Positions 45,201 through 55,533 are shown, counted from the stretch's first letter. The stretch: DNA of 64,000 bases from Streptomyces radiopugnans (GCF_900110735.1 NZ_FOET01000010.1:62001-126000); one strand, 5' to 3'. Notes: a model not told the origin generated them from the letters alone. A program made the numbers and translations.

Positions 45201-45845
45201 GGCGCGGGCATGTACGTGGCGATGAAGGACCTGGAGATCCGCGGGGCGGGCAATCTGCTGGGCGGGGAGCAGTCGGGTCATATCGCGGGGGTCGGTTTCG
45301 ACCTGTACGTGCGGATGGTGGGGGAGGCGGTGGCCGACTACCGGGCGGCGCTGGAGTCCGGGGGCTCCGGGGGCGCGGCGGAGGAGGCGCCGCTGGAGGT
45401 GCGGATCGAGCTTCCGGTGGACGCGCACGTGCCCCACGACTACGCGCCGGGGGAGCGGCTGCGGCTGCAGGCGTACCGGGCGATCGCGTCGGCGAACTCC
45501 GAGGAGGACATCGCCGCGGTGCGCGAGGAGCTGACCGACCGCTACGGTCCGCTGCCGGAGCCGGTGGAGAACCTGCTGCTGGTGGCGGGGCTGCGGATGC
45601 TGGCGCGTTCCTTCGGGGTCACCGACATCACGCTGCAGGGTTCGAACGTGCGGTTCGCGCCGGTGGAGCTGCGGGAGTCGCAGGAGCTGCGGCTGAAGCG
45701 GCTGTATCCGCGGTCGGTGGTGAAGGCGGCGGCCGGGCAGGTGCTGGTGCCGCGTCCGACGACGGCGCGGATCGGCGGGAAGCCGGTGGTGGGGCGCGAA
45801 CTGCTGGCGTGGACGGGGGAGTTCCTGACCACGGTGCTGGGCTGA
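42252..45845 (+). CDS. mfd: Transcription-repair coupling factor
   Basis: A 1197-residue Mfd that displaces RNA polymerase stalled at DNA lesions and recruits UvrA. The N-terminal UvrB-homology region starts near residue 30. The CarD-like RNA polymerase-interacting domain has PGDYIVHEQHGVGRY near residue 519. The SF2 translocase has Walker A CGDVGYGKTEIAVRAAF (about 672), VDEEQRFGVEHKEQLK, MSATPIPRTLEMA, and HGQMSE. The TRCF C-terminal domain is present. ATG 42252 was chosen over upstream in-frame codons because the conserved start MSLTGLLDAV begins there. Confidence 0.96.
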   Translation: MSLTGLLDAVVVDPALAEAVRAAADGRRREVDLVGPPAARPFAVAALARSSGRPVLAVTATGREAEDLASALRSLMPSGREDAVVEYPAWETLPHERLSPRSDTVGRRLAVLRRLAHPSADDPAAGPVSVVVAPVRSVLQPQVKGLGDLEPVGLRTGQQVELDAVVDALGAAAYARVELVEKRGEFAVRGGILDVFPPTEEHPLRVEFWGDEVEEIRYFKVADQRSLEVAEHGLWAPPCRELLLTDQVRARAAELARAHPELGELLGRIAEGIAVEGMESLAPVLVDDMELLLDVLPSGSMVVVCDPERVRTRAADLVATSQEFLQASWAASAGGGEAPIDVGAASLWGIADVRDRARELGMPWWSVSPFAMGSADVADMAGAGDAVDAGPGSDSLTLGMRAPESYRGDTARALADTKGWLADGWRCVFLTEGHGPAARTVEVLGGEGIAARLEPELGEISPSVVHVSCGTLENGFVDPGLRLAVLTETDLSGQKAASRDLGRMPARRRKTIDPLTLQPGDYIVHEQHGVGRYVEMVQRTVQGATREYLLVEYAPAKRGQPGDRLFVPTDQLELITKYVGGEQPSLHRLGGADWTKTKARAKKAVKEIAADLIRLYSARMAAPGHAFGADTPWQRELEDAFPYMETPDQLTTIAEVKEDMEKSVPMDRLICGDVGYGKTEIAVRAAFKAVQDGKQVAVLVPTTLLVQQHFGTFSERYAQFPVKVRALSRFQSDAEAKAVLEGLRDGSVDVVIGTHRLFSSETRFKDLGLVIVDEEQRFGVEHKEQLKKLRANVDVLTMSATPIPRTLEMAVTGIREMSTITTPPEERHPVLTFVGPYEERQIGAAIRRELLREGQVFYIHNRVESIDRAAARLRQIVPEARIATAHGQMSETALERVVVDFWEKKFDVLVSTTIVESGIDISNANTLIVERGDMFGLSQLHQLRGRVGRGRERGYAYFLYPPEKPLTETAHERLATIAQHTEMGAGMYVAMKDLEIRGAGNLLGGEQSGHIAGVGFDLYVRMVGEAVADYRAALESGGSGGAAEEAPLEVRIELPVDAHVPHDYAPGERLRLQAYRAIASANSEEDIAAVREELTDRYGPLPEPVENLLLVAGLRMLARSFGVTDITLQGSNVRFAPVELRESQELRLKRLYPRSVVKAAAGQVLVPRPTTARIGGKPVVGRELLAWTGEFLTTVLG

Positions 45846-45918
45846 TGCGAGGGCCGGTCCGGGAGCCGATCCGGAAGCCGGTCCTGGGAGCGTTCCCGTA
45901 GTCGGTGACCTGCGAGGA

Positions 45919-45940
45919 CCGGCCCGGGCTCCCGGGCCGG
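45919..45940 (+). terminator. Hairpin after mfd
   Basis: A 10-bp perfect inverted repeat (45919-45928 with 45931-45940, CT spacer) 74 nt beyond the stop; a further pair GGGCCGGTCC (45851-45860) / GGACCGGCCC (45916-45925) spans the region. Confidence 0.55.
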
Positions 45941-45962
45941 CCGGAACGTAGGATCGGGTGCC

Positions 45963-46946
45963 ATGGAGCAGCGAGTACTGGGCAGGACGGGCCGCGAGGT
46001 GTCCGTCGTGGGACTGGGCACCTGGCAGCTGGGTGCCGACTGGGGGCAGGTGCGCGAGGAGGACGCGCTGGCGGTGCTGGACGCCGCGGTGGAGTCCGGG
46101 GTGACGTTCTTCGACACCGCCGACGTGTACGGGGACGGCCGCAGCGAGCGGCTGATCGGCCGCTTCCTGGCGGAGCGGCCGGGCGCGGACGTGTTCGTGG
46201 CGACGAAGATGGGGCGCCGGGCGGAGCAGCTGCCCGGCAACTACAACCTGGCCAACTTCCGGGCCTGGACGGACCGGTCCCGCACGAACCTGGGCGTGGA
46301 GACCCTGGACCTGGTCCAGCTGCACTGCCCGCCGTCCGAGGTGTACTCCTCCGACGAGGTGTTCGACGCGCTGGACACCCTGGTGGCGGAGAAGCGGATC
46401 GCGGCGTACGCGGTGAGCGTGGAGACGTGCGCGCAGGCGCTGGAGGCGATCGCGCGGCCGGGCACGGCGAGTGTGCAGATCATCTTGAACCCGTTCCGGC
46501 TCAAGCCGCTGGAGGAGGTCCTTCCGGCGGCGGCCGAGGCGGGGGTGGGCATCATCGCGCGGGTGCCGCTGGCGTCGGGCCTGCTGTCGGGCCGCTACAC
46601 CCGCGAGACGGTGTTCTCGCCGGACGACCACCGCAACTTCAACCGGCACGGTGAGGCGTTCGACCAGGGCGAGACGTTCTCGGGGGTGGACTACGAGACG
46701 GGCCTGGCGGCGGCGGCGGAGTTCGCCGAGCTGGCGCCGGAGGGGATGACGCCGGCGCAGACGGCGCTGCGGTGGGTGATCCAGCAGCCGGGGGTGACCT
46801 CGGTGATCCCCGGTGCGCGCAGTGTCGGGCAGGCGCGGGCGAACGCCGCGACGGCGCAGCTGCCGCCGCTGCCGCCGCGGACGCTGGAGGCGATCGCGGC
46901 CCTGTACGACCGCAGGATCCGCGCGCAGGTGCACCACCGCTGGTAG
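45963..46946 (+). CDS. Aldo/keto reductase
   Basis: A 327-residue NADPH-dependent oxidoreductase of the AKR superfamily. The catalytic tetrad is visible: D51 and Y56 in FFDTADVYGDG, K82 in VATKMG and H121 in DLVQLHCPP. The C-terminal cofactor motif is VTSVIPGARSVGQARANAA. It lies about 120 nt after mfd in the same direction. Substrate cannot be told. Confidence 0.92.
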   Translation: MEQRVLGRTGREVSVVGLGTWQLGADWGQVREEDALAVLDAAVESGVTFFDTADVYGDGRSERLIGRFLAERPGADVFVATKMGRRAEQLPGNYNLANFRAWTDRSRTNLGVETLDLVQLHCPPSEVYSSDEVFDALDTLVAEKRIAAYAVSVETCAQALEAIARPGTASVQIILNPFRLKPLEEVLPAAAEAGVGIIARVPLASGLLSGRYTRETVFSPDDHRNFNRHGEAFDQGETFSGVDYETGLAAAAEFAELAPEGMTPAQTALRWVIQQPGVTSVIPGARSVGQARANAATAQLPPLPPRTLEAIAALYDRRIRAQVHHRW

Positions 46947-46969
46947 GGGCGCCCGCGCGGCAGGCGGGC

Positions 46970-47007
46970 GGCGGGGCCGGTCGAAGTGGATGGCGACCGG
47001 CCCCGCC
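46970..47007 (+). terminator. Terminator after the aldo/keto reductase gene
   Basis: A 14-bp perfect stem (46970-46983 with 46994-47007), 10-nt loop, followed by a pyrimidine-rich tract. Confidence 0.78.
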
Positions 47008-47155
47008 GTCTTCTCCTCTCCCCCTTCACGCCGCCGGCACCTTCCCTCCCCTTCCGCGCCTTGTGTGCCCGCTTGCCCTGTATGGGGGAATGTCCCCTGT
47101 CGCCCTCGGGTAGCCGGAAGGACTCGTGAGGAACCGGCACGAGGGAGTCATCCAA

Positions 47156-48493
47156 GTGAGTCAGGCGAACGTCTTCGTCATCGGACTGGACGAGGAGAAC
47201 ATCAGGACGCTGCGCGCGGTGCCGCACGCGGTGGAGTACCGCTTCCACCCCCTGCTGAGCGTCGAGGAGCTCCAGCACGGCGAGATCCCGGTGGCCGAGC
47301 TGCTGGAGAAGGCGCAGAAGCAGCTGGACGCGTTCGACGGCAGCATCGACGCCATCGTCGGCTACTGGGACTTCCCCGTCAGCACGCTGGTGCCCATCCT
47401 GGCCGAGCGCTACGGGACGCGCGCCACCAGCCTGGAGTCGGTGGTCAAGTGCGAGCACAAGTACTGGAGCCGGCTGGAGCAGCAGAAGGTCGTCGACGAG
47501 CACCCGCGTTTCGCGCTGGTGGACCTGGAGGGCGAGCCCCGCCCGCCCGAGGGGCTGCGCTTCCCGATGTGGCTGAAACCGGTGAAGTCCTACTCCTCGG
47601 AGCTGGCCTTCGGGGTGAAGGACGAGGAGGAGTTCGCGGCGGCGGTGGCCGAGATCCGCGAGGGCATCACCCGCATCGGCCGGCCCTTCGAGTTTGTGAT
47701 GCGGCGCCTCCAGCTGCCGCCGGAGGTGGCCGAGGCCGGCGGGCAGGCGTGCCTGGCCGAGGAGTCGCTCAAGGGCGTCCAGGCCGCCGTGGAGGGCTAT
47801 GTGTACGACGGCGAGGTGACCGTCTACGGCGTGCTGGACTCGATCAACTACCCCGACACCCCCTGCTTCCTGCGCCACCAGTACCCCGCCTCGCTGCCCG
47901 AGCCGGTGCAGCTGCGGCTGCGGGACGTCTCCCGGCGGGTGATCGAGCAGATCGGCATGGACTGGGCCACCTTCAGCATCGAGTACTTCTACGACGCGGC
48001 CACCGGCGAGATCAGCCTGCTGGAGATCAACCCGCGCCACTCGCAGTCCCACGCCGAGCTGTTCGAGTACGTCGACGGCGTGCCCAACCACCACGCCATG
48101 CTCAGCCTGGCGATGGGGCGCGACCCCGACCTGCCCTACCGCGAGGGCCCCTACGAGGTGGCGGCCAAGTGGTACCACCGCCAGTTCACCGACGGGCTGG
48201 TGACGCGCGTGCCGACGGCCGAGGAGATCGAGCGCGTGGAGCGCGAGGTGCCCGGCGTGCGGGTCACCGTCAAGCCGCAGGAGGGGCAGCGGCTGTCGGA
48301 CATGCCCGGCCAGGACAGCTACAGCTTCGAGCTGGCGCACGTCTTCGTCGGCGCCGACAGCGAGGAGGAGATGCGGGCCAAGTACGACCGCTGCCTGGCG
48401 ATGCTGCCGTTCGAGTTCGCCGAGGAGAGCGACCGGGACGGCGACCGGGAGAGCGGCCGGGGCAACGACCGCGAGTCCGAGCAGGCCGCCTGA
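47156..48493 (+). CDS. ATP-grasp domain protein (carboxylate-amine ligase type)
   Basis: A 445-residue protein. N-terminal Rossmann-like part (ANVFVIGLDEENIRTLRAVP), then an ATP-grasp fold: VVKCEHKYWSRLEQQKVV, FPMWLKPVKSYSSELAFGVK, VEGYVYDGEVTVYGVLDSIN and the metal-binding loop TGEISLLEINPRHSQSHAEL. Such enzymes form amide or peptide bonds through acyl-phosphates. The tail is charged and Asp/Arg/Ser-rich. The next gene, 29 nt downstream, is a CocE-type hydrolase, so they share an operon. GTG 47126 with GGAAGGA upstream is an equally good start and would add 10 residues. Confidence 0.82.
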   Translation: MSQANVFVIGLDEENIRTLRAVPHAVEYRFHPLLSVEELQHGEIPVAELLEKAQKQLDAFDGSIDAIVGYWDFPVSTLVPILAERYGTRATSLESVVKCEHKYWSRLEQQKVVDEHPRFALVDLEGEPRPPEGLRFPMWLKPVKSYSSELAFGVKDEEEFAAAVAEIREGITRIGRPFEFVMRRLQLPPEVAEAGGQACLAEESLKGVQAAVEGYVYDGEVTVYGVLDSINYPDTPCFLRHQYPASLPEPVQLRLRDVSRRVIEQIGMDWATFSIEYFYDAATGEISLLEINPRHSQSHAELFEYVDGVPNHHAMLSLAMGRDPDLPYREGPYEVAAKWYHRQFTDGLVTRVPTAEEIERVEREVPGVRVTVKPQEGQRLSDMPGQDSYSFELAHVFVGADSEEEMRAKYDRCLAMLPFEFAEESDRDGDRESGRGNDRESEQAA

Positions 48494-48522
48494 GCCGGGC
48501 GGGGAGAGGAGGTGGTCCGGCC

Positions 48523-50550
48523 GTGCGCCACGTGACCAGCCTGCCGTACGCGATCAGGGAAGAGGAGCACGTGTGGATCCCGGTCTCCGACGGGACCCGT
48601 CTGGCGGCCCGGATCTGGCGCCCGGTCTCCTCCGACGGGGAGCCGGTGCCCGCGGTGCTGGAGTACATCCCGTACCGCAGGCGCGATCTGACCTCGGTGC
48701 GCGACTCCATCCACCACCCCTACATCGCGGGCCACGGCTACGCCTGCGTGCGGGTGGACATCCGCGGCACCGGTGAGTCCGAGGGGGTGCTGCGCGACGA
48801 GTACCTGGAGGTGGAGCAGACCGACGCCGAGGACGTGCTGGCCTGGCTCGCCGAGCAGCCCTGGTGCGACGGCCGCACCGGGATGATGGGCATCTCCTGG
48901 GGCGCCTTCGCCGCCCTCCAGGTCGCCGCCCGCCGCCCGCCGAGCCTGGGGGCGATCGTCATCTCCTCCTTCACCGACGACCGGTACGCCGACGACATGC
49001 ACTACATGGGCGGCTGCCTGCTGTCGGACAACCTGGCCGAGGCGGGCACGATGTTCGCCTACGGCACCTGCCCGCCGGATCCGGCGCTGGTGGGCGAGCG
49101 GTGGCGCGGGATGTGGCTGGAGCGGCTGGAGAACACCCGGCCGTGGGCGCTGGAGTGGCTGCGCCACCAGCGGCGCGACGACTACTGGCGGCACGCCTCG
49201 GTCTGCGAGGACTACTCGGCGGTGAACGTGCCGGTGCTGGCCTCCAGCGGCTGGGCGGACGGCTACTCCAACGCCGTCACACGCCTGCTGGAGAACCTGG
49301 ACGTGCCCCGCAAGGGCCTGATCGGGCCGTGGTCGCACAAGTACCCCCACCTGGGGCAGCCGGGCCCGGCCATCGGCTACCTCCAGGAGGTGGTGCGCTG
49401 GTGGGACCACTGGCTCAAGGGCGCCGACAACGGGGTGACGGACGGGCCGGTGCTGCGCGCCTGGATGCAGGAGAGCGTGCCGCCGTCGACGTCGTACGAG
49501 GAGCGGCCCGGCCGCTGGGTCGGCGAGCCGTCCTGGCCGTCGCCGCACATCACCCCCACCGAGCTGCCGCTGGGCGCGCACCGCCTCCACCGGCCGGGGG
49601 AGAAACCGCAGGAGACGGAGCTGACGGTGCAGTCGCCGCTGTCGGTGGGCCAGTTCGCCGGGAAGTGGGCCTCCTACAACGCGCCGCCGGACCTCCCCTA
49701 CGACCAGCGCGAGGAGGACGGCGGTTCGATGGTCTTCGACACCGAGCCGCTGGCCGAGCGGGTGGAGGTCCTGGGCGCGCCGAGCGTGGAGCTGGAGCTG
49801 TCGGTGAGCGAGCCGGTGGCGATGGTCGCCGCCCGCCTGTCCGACGTCGCCCCCGACGGCCGTGCCACCCGCGTCACCTACGGGCTGCTCAACCTCACCC
49901 GCCTGGGCGGCCACGAGGCGGAGCCCGAGCCGCTTCGGCCCGGCCGCCGCTACCGGGCGACGGTGCAGCTCAACGGTGTGGCGCAGGTCTTCCCGCCGGG
50001 CCACCGCATCCGGCTGTCGCTGTCGACCTCGTACTGGCCGCTGGCCTGGCCGCCGCCGCGCCCGGCACTGCTGAGCGTGTACGCGCCCGGCAGTTCCCTG
50101 AGGCTGCCGGTGCGCCCGGTCGCGGAGTCCGACGAGGTGGCCGGGGAGCCGTTCGGCGAGCCCGAGGGCGCCGAGCCGGTCCGCACCCGCCAGGTCGAGC
50201 CGCCCGAGCAGCGCTGGGAGGTCTCCCGGAACCTGGTGGACTACGGGTCGGCGCTGGAGATCGTCAAGGACGGCGGGACGGTCCACTTCGAGGACATCGA
50301 CCTGGACGTGCACCGCCGCGCCTACGAGCGCTACGACTCGGTGGCCGACGACTTCACCTCGGTCCGCGGCGAGTCGGAGTGGACGATGGAGTTCTCGCGC
50401 GGCGACTGGAACGTGCGGACGGTGACCCGCACGGTGCTGAGCTGCACCGAGGAGGAGTTCGTGGTCGACGCCACCCTCGACGGGTACGAGGGGGAGCGCC
50501 GGGTGTTCTCCCGCACCTGGAACGAGAGGCTGCCCCGCGACCACGTCTGA
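48523..50550 (+). CDS. CocE/NonD family alpha/beta hydrolase (X-Pro dipeptidyl-peptidase-like)
   Basis: A 675-residue cytosolic hydrolase. The catalytic triad is visible: S125 in MGISWGAFA, D246 in SSGWADGYSN and H272 in PWSHKYPH; the early motif VRVDIRGTGESEG is typical. The C-terminal jelly-roll domain (about 365-560) has RIRLSLSTSYWPLAWPPPRP, as in cocaine esterase and S15 peptidases; a further 120 residues extend beyond that family's usual end. AGGAGG stands 10 nt before the GTG. Operonic link to an ATP-grasp ligase suggests metabolism of one amide or ester compound. Confidence 0.87.
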   Translation: MRHVTSLPYAIREEEHVWIPVSDGTRLAARIWRPVSSDGEPVPAVLEYIPYRRRDLTSVRDSIHHPYIAGHGYACVRVDIRGTGESEGVLRDEYLEVEQTDAEDVLAWLAEQPWCDGRTGMMGISWGAFAALQVAARRPPSLGAIVISSFTDDRYADDMHYMGGCLLSDNLAEAGTMFAYGTCPPDPALVGERWRGMWLERLENTRPWALEWLRHQRRDDYWRHASVCEDYSAVNVPVLASSGWADGYSNAVTRLLENLDVPRKGLIGPWSHKYPHLGQPGPAIGYLQEVVRWWDHWLKGADNGVTDGPVLRAWMQESVPPSTSYEERPGRWVGEPSWPSPHITPTELPLGAHRLHRPGEKPQETELTVQSPLSVGQFAGKWASYNAPPDLPYDQREEDGGSMVFDTEPLAERVEVLGAPSVELELSVSEPVAMVAARLSDVAPDGRATRVTYGLLNLTRLGGHEAEPEPLRPGRRYRATVQLNGVAQVFPPGHRIRLSLSTSYWPLAWPPPRPALLSVYAPGSSLRLPVRPVAESDEVAGEPFGEPEGAEPVRTRQVEPPEQRWEVSRNLVDYGSALEIVKDGGTVHFEDIDLDVHRRAYERYDSVADDFTSVRGESEWTMEFSRGDWNVRTVTRTVLSCTEEEFVVDATLDGYEGERRVFSRTWNERLPRDHV

Positions 50551-50741
50551 ACGGCTCCCTCCTGCGGGCCGGGGCTCCTCCCGGGCCGGAGGCCGGCCGC
50601 GGCGGCGCCGCGGGCGGGGGACGCGGCCGGGGTGCGGCCGGGCATCGGAACGGTATCGGCCCGCGAACACCGGACCGTACCGTCCGCGGTGGTGTATACC
50701 CTTCGCACCGAACGACGTCGCAACAGGGAGTCTGAGCGCTG

Positions 50742-51439
50742 ATGTACGGCCCGGCCGCCACCCCGCCCCCAGCCCCGTCCCGCCGCGGGCCGGGGTTCGG
50801 GGGCATCGCGCTGCGACTGTTCTTCGCGTCGTTCCCGGTGTGGTCGGTGGGGCTGCTGGCCTGGGTCCCGTCGCTGCGCTTCGCGGTCATCCGCAGGAGA
50901 CCGCTGGACTGGGCCGTCTTCGCGGTGAGCGTGGTGCTGACCGTGGTCTACGTGGTGCTGCTGGTCAACGTCCCCGCGAGCGAGCCGGGCGAGGAGGGCA
51001 TGGCCCAGTTCTGGGCGGGCCTGTACATCGTCCTGCTCATCGGCGGCTCCGTGGCCCACGCCGTCCTCGGCGACCGCTTCCTGCGCGACCCCGCACCGTA
51101 CCCGGCGGCCGCCCCCCTGCCGGGCGGCCCCCACACCCCTCACCACCCCGCCCCGCCCGCACCCGGGTTCCCCGGGCTCGCCGACGCGCCCACCGCCTAC
51201 GGCCACCCCCGGCCCGGCCCGGCCGTCCCGCCGCCCGTACCGCCCCCCGCCCCGTCCGCCCGGCCCCCGGCGTACGGCCACCCCCAGCCCCGGCAGTCCC
51301 CGCCCGTACAGCCGCCGCAGTCGCCGCGCATGCGCCAGGTCGCCTCCGAACTGGACGAACTCGGCGAGCTGCTGCGCAAGCGCGACGGACACCACGGGCA
51401 CGGCGGCGGGCAGGACGGCGGCGACGGGTGGCACGGCCG

Positions 51440-51443
<4 letters not shown>
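50742..51443 (+). CDS. Three-helix membrane protein with Pro-rich cytosolic tail
   Basis: A 233-residue protein with three hydrophobic helices in residues about 22-110 (LRLFFASFPVWSVGLLAWVP, AVFAVSVVLTVVYVVLLV, GLYIVLLIGGSVAHAVLG), then a Pro/His-rich disordered stretch and a short amphipathic end (RMRQVASELDELGELLRKRD). Its TGA overlaps the GTG of the kinase gene (GTGA). The kinase has no membrane helix of its own, so this protein may tether or sense for it. A TATACC box (50695-50700) may be the -10 element. Confidence 0.72.
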
Positions 51444-52807
<1,364 letters not shown>

Positions 52808-52866
52808 CCGGCCGCTGACCGGGCACCTGCCGGGGGCCTGCCGGAACCGTCCCGGCGGCCTTCCCG

Positions 52867-52890
52867 ACGGCCCTTCGGACGGCCCTTCGG
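52867..52890. repeat. Tandem 12-bp repeat after the kinase gene
   Basis: ACGGCCCTTCGG occurs twice in tandem (52867-52878 and 52879-52890) in the 240-bp gap between the kinase and the GT2 gene; the second copy can fold back with the following AAGG. It may be part of a terminator. The rest of the gap holds a TAGCCT box (52968-52973) as a possible -10 for the GT2 gene. Confidence 0.5.
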
Positions 52891-53046
52891 AAGGTCATCC
52901 ACCGATCGTACGTTCAGAGTTCACCCGGGTGTCCCCTCGACGGCATCCGGCGTGACCGGCGTGTGGCTAGCCTCGCCCTGCGGGGCCGGCAGCCGTGGAC
53001 GGTGGGGGTCCGGCCCGCCGCCCTGTCCGCAGCGTCTGGAAACCAC

Positions 53047-54030
53047 GTGCCGAAGCTCTCAGTGATCGTCCCCTTCCACAACGTCCAGGAGTACGCGCAG
53101 GACACCCTGCGCAGCCTCGCGGCCAACGCGCGGCCGGGGACGGAGTTCATCCTGGTCGACGACTGCTCCACGGACGCCACCGCGGAGATCCTCGACCGGG
53201 CCGTGACCGGTCTGCCGCGCGCCCGGCTGTTGCGGCACGAGGAGAACCGGGGGATCGCCCAGGCCCGCAACACCGGCATCGAGGCCGCCGAGGGCGAGTA
53301 CCTGACCTTCCTCGACGGCGACGACTGGTACGCGCCCGGATACCTGCGCGACCTGCTCCACGCCGTCGAGGAGCTGGACTGCGACTTCGTGCGCACCGAC
53401 CACGTGCAGTCCACCGGCCGCGACCGGGTCGTCAAGCGGGCCCCGGCGCGGCGGCGGGACGCGGTGCTGAGCACGCGGGACGCCATCGCGCCGGCCGAGA
53501 TGGAGACGATGGTGGACTACCCCTTCGTCTGGGCCGGGATCTACCGCCGCCGCCTGTTCGAGACCGGCGGTGACGGCCTGGGCATGCGGTTCACCACCCA
53601 CCTGCGAACCGCCGAGGACCGCGTCTTCATGTGGCAGCTCCATCTGCGGGCGAAGACGTTCGCGACGGTCGGCCTGCTCGGCGTCTTCTACCGGCGCGGG
53701 GTCACCACCTCGCTGACCCAGATCCGCGACGCCCGGCAACTGGACTTCATACCGGCCCACGACCTGATCCTGGCCGAGGTCGCCGCCGACCGCGAGGCCG
53801 AGCGCTTCCTGCCCAAGATCGTGCGGACCTACTGCGCCATGCTCGCCTTCCACGCGGCGAACGCCCACCGCTACGAGCCCGCGGCCGCGCGGCGGCTGAA
53901 GCACGAGTCGGCGGCGGCGCTGCGCCGGATGCCGGGCGAGGTGCTGGAGCGGACCCTGACGTCGATGGACCACGAGCGCGCCAGGACGCTGCGGCGGCTG
54001 CTGGGCGGCACGGCACGGAAGGCGGCCTGA
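53047..54030 (+). CDS. Family 2 glycosyltransferase
   Basis: A 327-residue GT-A enzyme: PKLSVIVPFHNVQEYAQDTL at the start, the nucleotide-binding VDDCSTD (38-44), NRGIAQARNTGIEAAEGEYL, and the metal-binding DGDDWY (D90-D92-D93). The closest pattern is WcaA-like polymer transferases. It is 1 nt upstream of the polysialyltransferase-like gene, so both are cotranscribed and probably act on the same surface glycan. The GTG at 53047 begins right at the fold; longer frames have no ribosome site. Confidence 0.88.
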   Translation: MPKLSVIVPFHNVQEYAQDTLRSLAANARPGTEFILVDDCSTDATAEILDRAVTGLPRARLLRHEENRGIAQARNTGIEAAEGEYLTFLDGDDWYAPGYLRDLLHAVEELDCDFVRTDHVQSTGRDRVVKRAPARRRDAVLSTRDAIAPAEMETMVDYPFVWAGIYRRRLFETGGDGLGMRFTTHLRTAEDRVFMWQLHLRAKTFATVGLLGVFYRRGVTTSLTQIRDARQLDFIPAHDLILAEVAADREAERFLPKIVRTYCAMLAFHAANAHRYEPAAARRLKHESAAALRRMPGEVLERTLTSMDHERARTLRRLLGGTARKAA

Positions 54031-54031
54031 C

Positions 54032-55507
54032 ATGGCTGACACCACGGGCAACACGGGAGCCAGGGGACCCATCGGCATCGGGGACACCTCCGGGAGCGGC
54101 GCGGGCGCGCGCACCCGCGTCCAGGTCTTCGAGGTCTCCACCCTCTACGGCGCCGCCACGCTCGCCGCCGCCCTGGACGCGGGCCTGTTCGGGCCGTGGC
54201 ACCGGACGCTGCGCGTCCTGCTGGTCTCCAACAACGCCGAGGTGCCCGAGACCGCCTCCCGGCTGGACGGCATGCGCGGCTGGCACCGGCTGACCGCCCG
54301 CTTCGACCGGGTGGTCGACTGGAACGACGCCATCCGCCCCCACCACCCCAGCACCTGGAGCCCGGCGGGCAACGACTGCCCGCTGTGGGAGCGGATGTTC
54401 CGCGCGAGCTGGGACCTGGGCGACGGGCCGATGGACCTCGTCGTGGAGTCCGTGCACGTCAGCCCGGCGAAGGCGCTGGCCGCGATCTTCGCGAGCGCCT
54501 CCGTCCACGTCTACGCCGACGGCCTGATGAGCTACGGCCCCACCCGCGAGAAACTGCCGCAAACCCTGGCCTGCCGCATCCAGCGGCTGCTCCACCTCGA
54601 TCTGGTGCCCGGCCTGACACCCCTGCTGCTGACCGAGTACGGGGTGCCGTCCGAGCTGGTGCCGAACGAGGTCTTCCGCTCCGTCCTGGACGAGCTCGAC
54701 GACGCCGCCGGGGACGACGGCCTGGACGCTGAACTCGACCCGGACGGCGAGGGCCTGCCCACCGCCGTACTGCTGGGCCAGTACCTGGCGGCGCTGGGCA
54801 TCCTCACCGTGGACGAGGAGGAGGCGCTGCACGAGCGGATGCTGCGCGGCGCGGCCGCGGCCGGGCACCGCGCGGTCCTCTTCAAGCCCCACCCCACCGC
54901 GCCCGCCCGCTACTCCAGGGTGCTGGACAAGGCCGCCGCGGACACCGGCGTACGGCTGGTGGTGCCCGAGCGGCCGATGCTGGCCGAGACCGTCTTCCGG
55001 CGGTGCCACCCGAAGCTGGTCGTGGGCTGCTTCTCCACCGCGCTGCTCACCGCCTCCGCCCTGTACGGCGTGCCCGTCGCCCGGGTGGGCACCGGGCCGC
55101 TGCTGGACCGGCTGACGCCGTACCAGAACAGCAACCGCGTCCCGCTGACCCTCGTAGACGCCCTCGTGCCCGATCTGGAGGCCCCGGGCGCGGGAGAGGG
55201 GGCGCGCGGCGAGGTGGTCACCGAGTCCGGGGAGGCGGTGCGGCGGGCCGAGCCGCTGGTGCGGGCCGTCGGGTACTGCATGCAGGCCGAGCGCTACCCC
55301 GCCCTGCGCGCCGAGGCCGAGGCGTGGCTGACCGCCCACCTGGACGACACCACGGCCCGCTACTTCAAGCGGCGCCGTCTGACCGCGCTCGGCCTGCCCG
55401 GCGGGCTCACGCCCGGCCTGGTGCGCCGTCTGCCGGGCAGCGACCACGCGCTGCGCGCCGCGCGCCGGGTCAAGCGGGCGGCGACCGCCCGCGCCCGCGG
55501 GAAGTGA
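54032..55507 (+). CDS. Polysialyltransferase-like glycosyltransferase
   Basis: A 491-residue protein. Three features of bacterial poly/oligo-sialyltransferases (GT52/GT38-like) are visible in order: a (D/E)DG motif at D163-G164 in VYADGLMSYGP, an HP motif at H287-P288 in LFKPHPTAP, and S335-T336 in VVGCFSTALLTAS. Such enzymes extend acidic sugar polymers. The 30-residue N-terminal Gly/Thr extension is disordered. Streptomyces is not known for polysialic acid, so the acceptor sugar may be a related nonulosonate (Kdn-type) of a teichulosonic acid. That is inference. Confidence 0.75.
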   Translation: MADTTGNTGARGPIGIGDTSGSGAGARTRVQVFEVSTLYGAATLAAALDAGLFGPWHRTLRVLLVSNNAEVPETASRLDGMRGWHRLTARFDRVVDWNDAIRPHHPSTWSPAGNDCPLWERMFRASWDLGDGPMDLVVESVHVSPAKALAAIFASASVHVYADGLMSYGPTREKLPQTLACRIQRLLHLDLVPGLTPLLLTEYGVPSELVPNEVFRSVLDELDDAAGDDGLDAELDPDGEGLPTAVLLGQYLAALGILTVDEEEALHERMLRGAAAAGHRAVLFKPHPTAPARYSRVLDKAAADTGVRLVVPERPMLAETVFRRCHPKLVVGCFSTALLTASALYGVPVARVGTGPLLDRLTPYQNSNRVPLTLVDALVPDLEAPGAGEGARGEVVTESGEAVRRAEPLVRAVGYCMQAERYPALRAEAEAWLTAHLDDTTARYFKRRRLTALGLPGGLTPGLVRRLPGSDHALRAARRVKRAATARARGK

Positions 55508-55533
55508 GCGGGCCCGGCACCCGGAGCACATGA

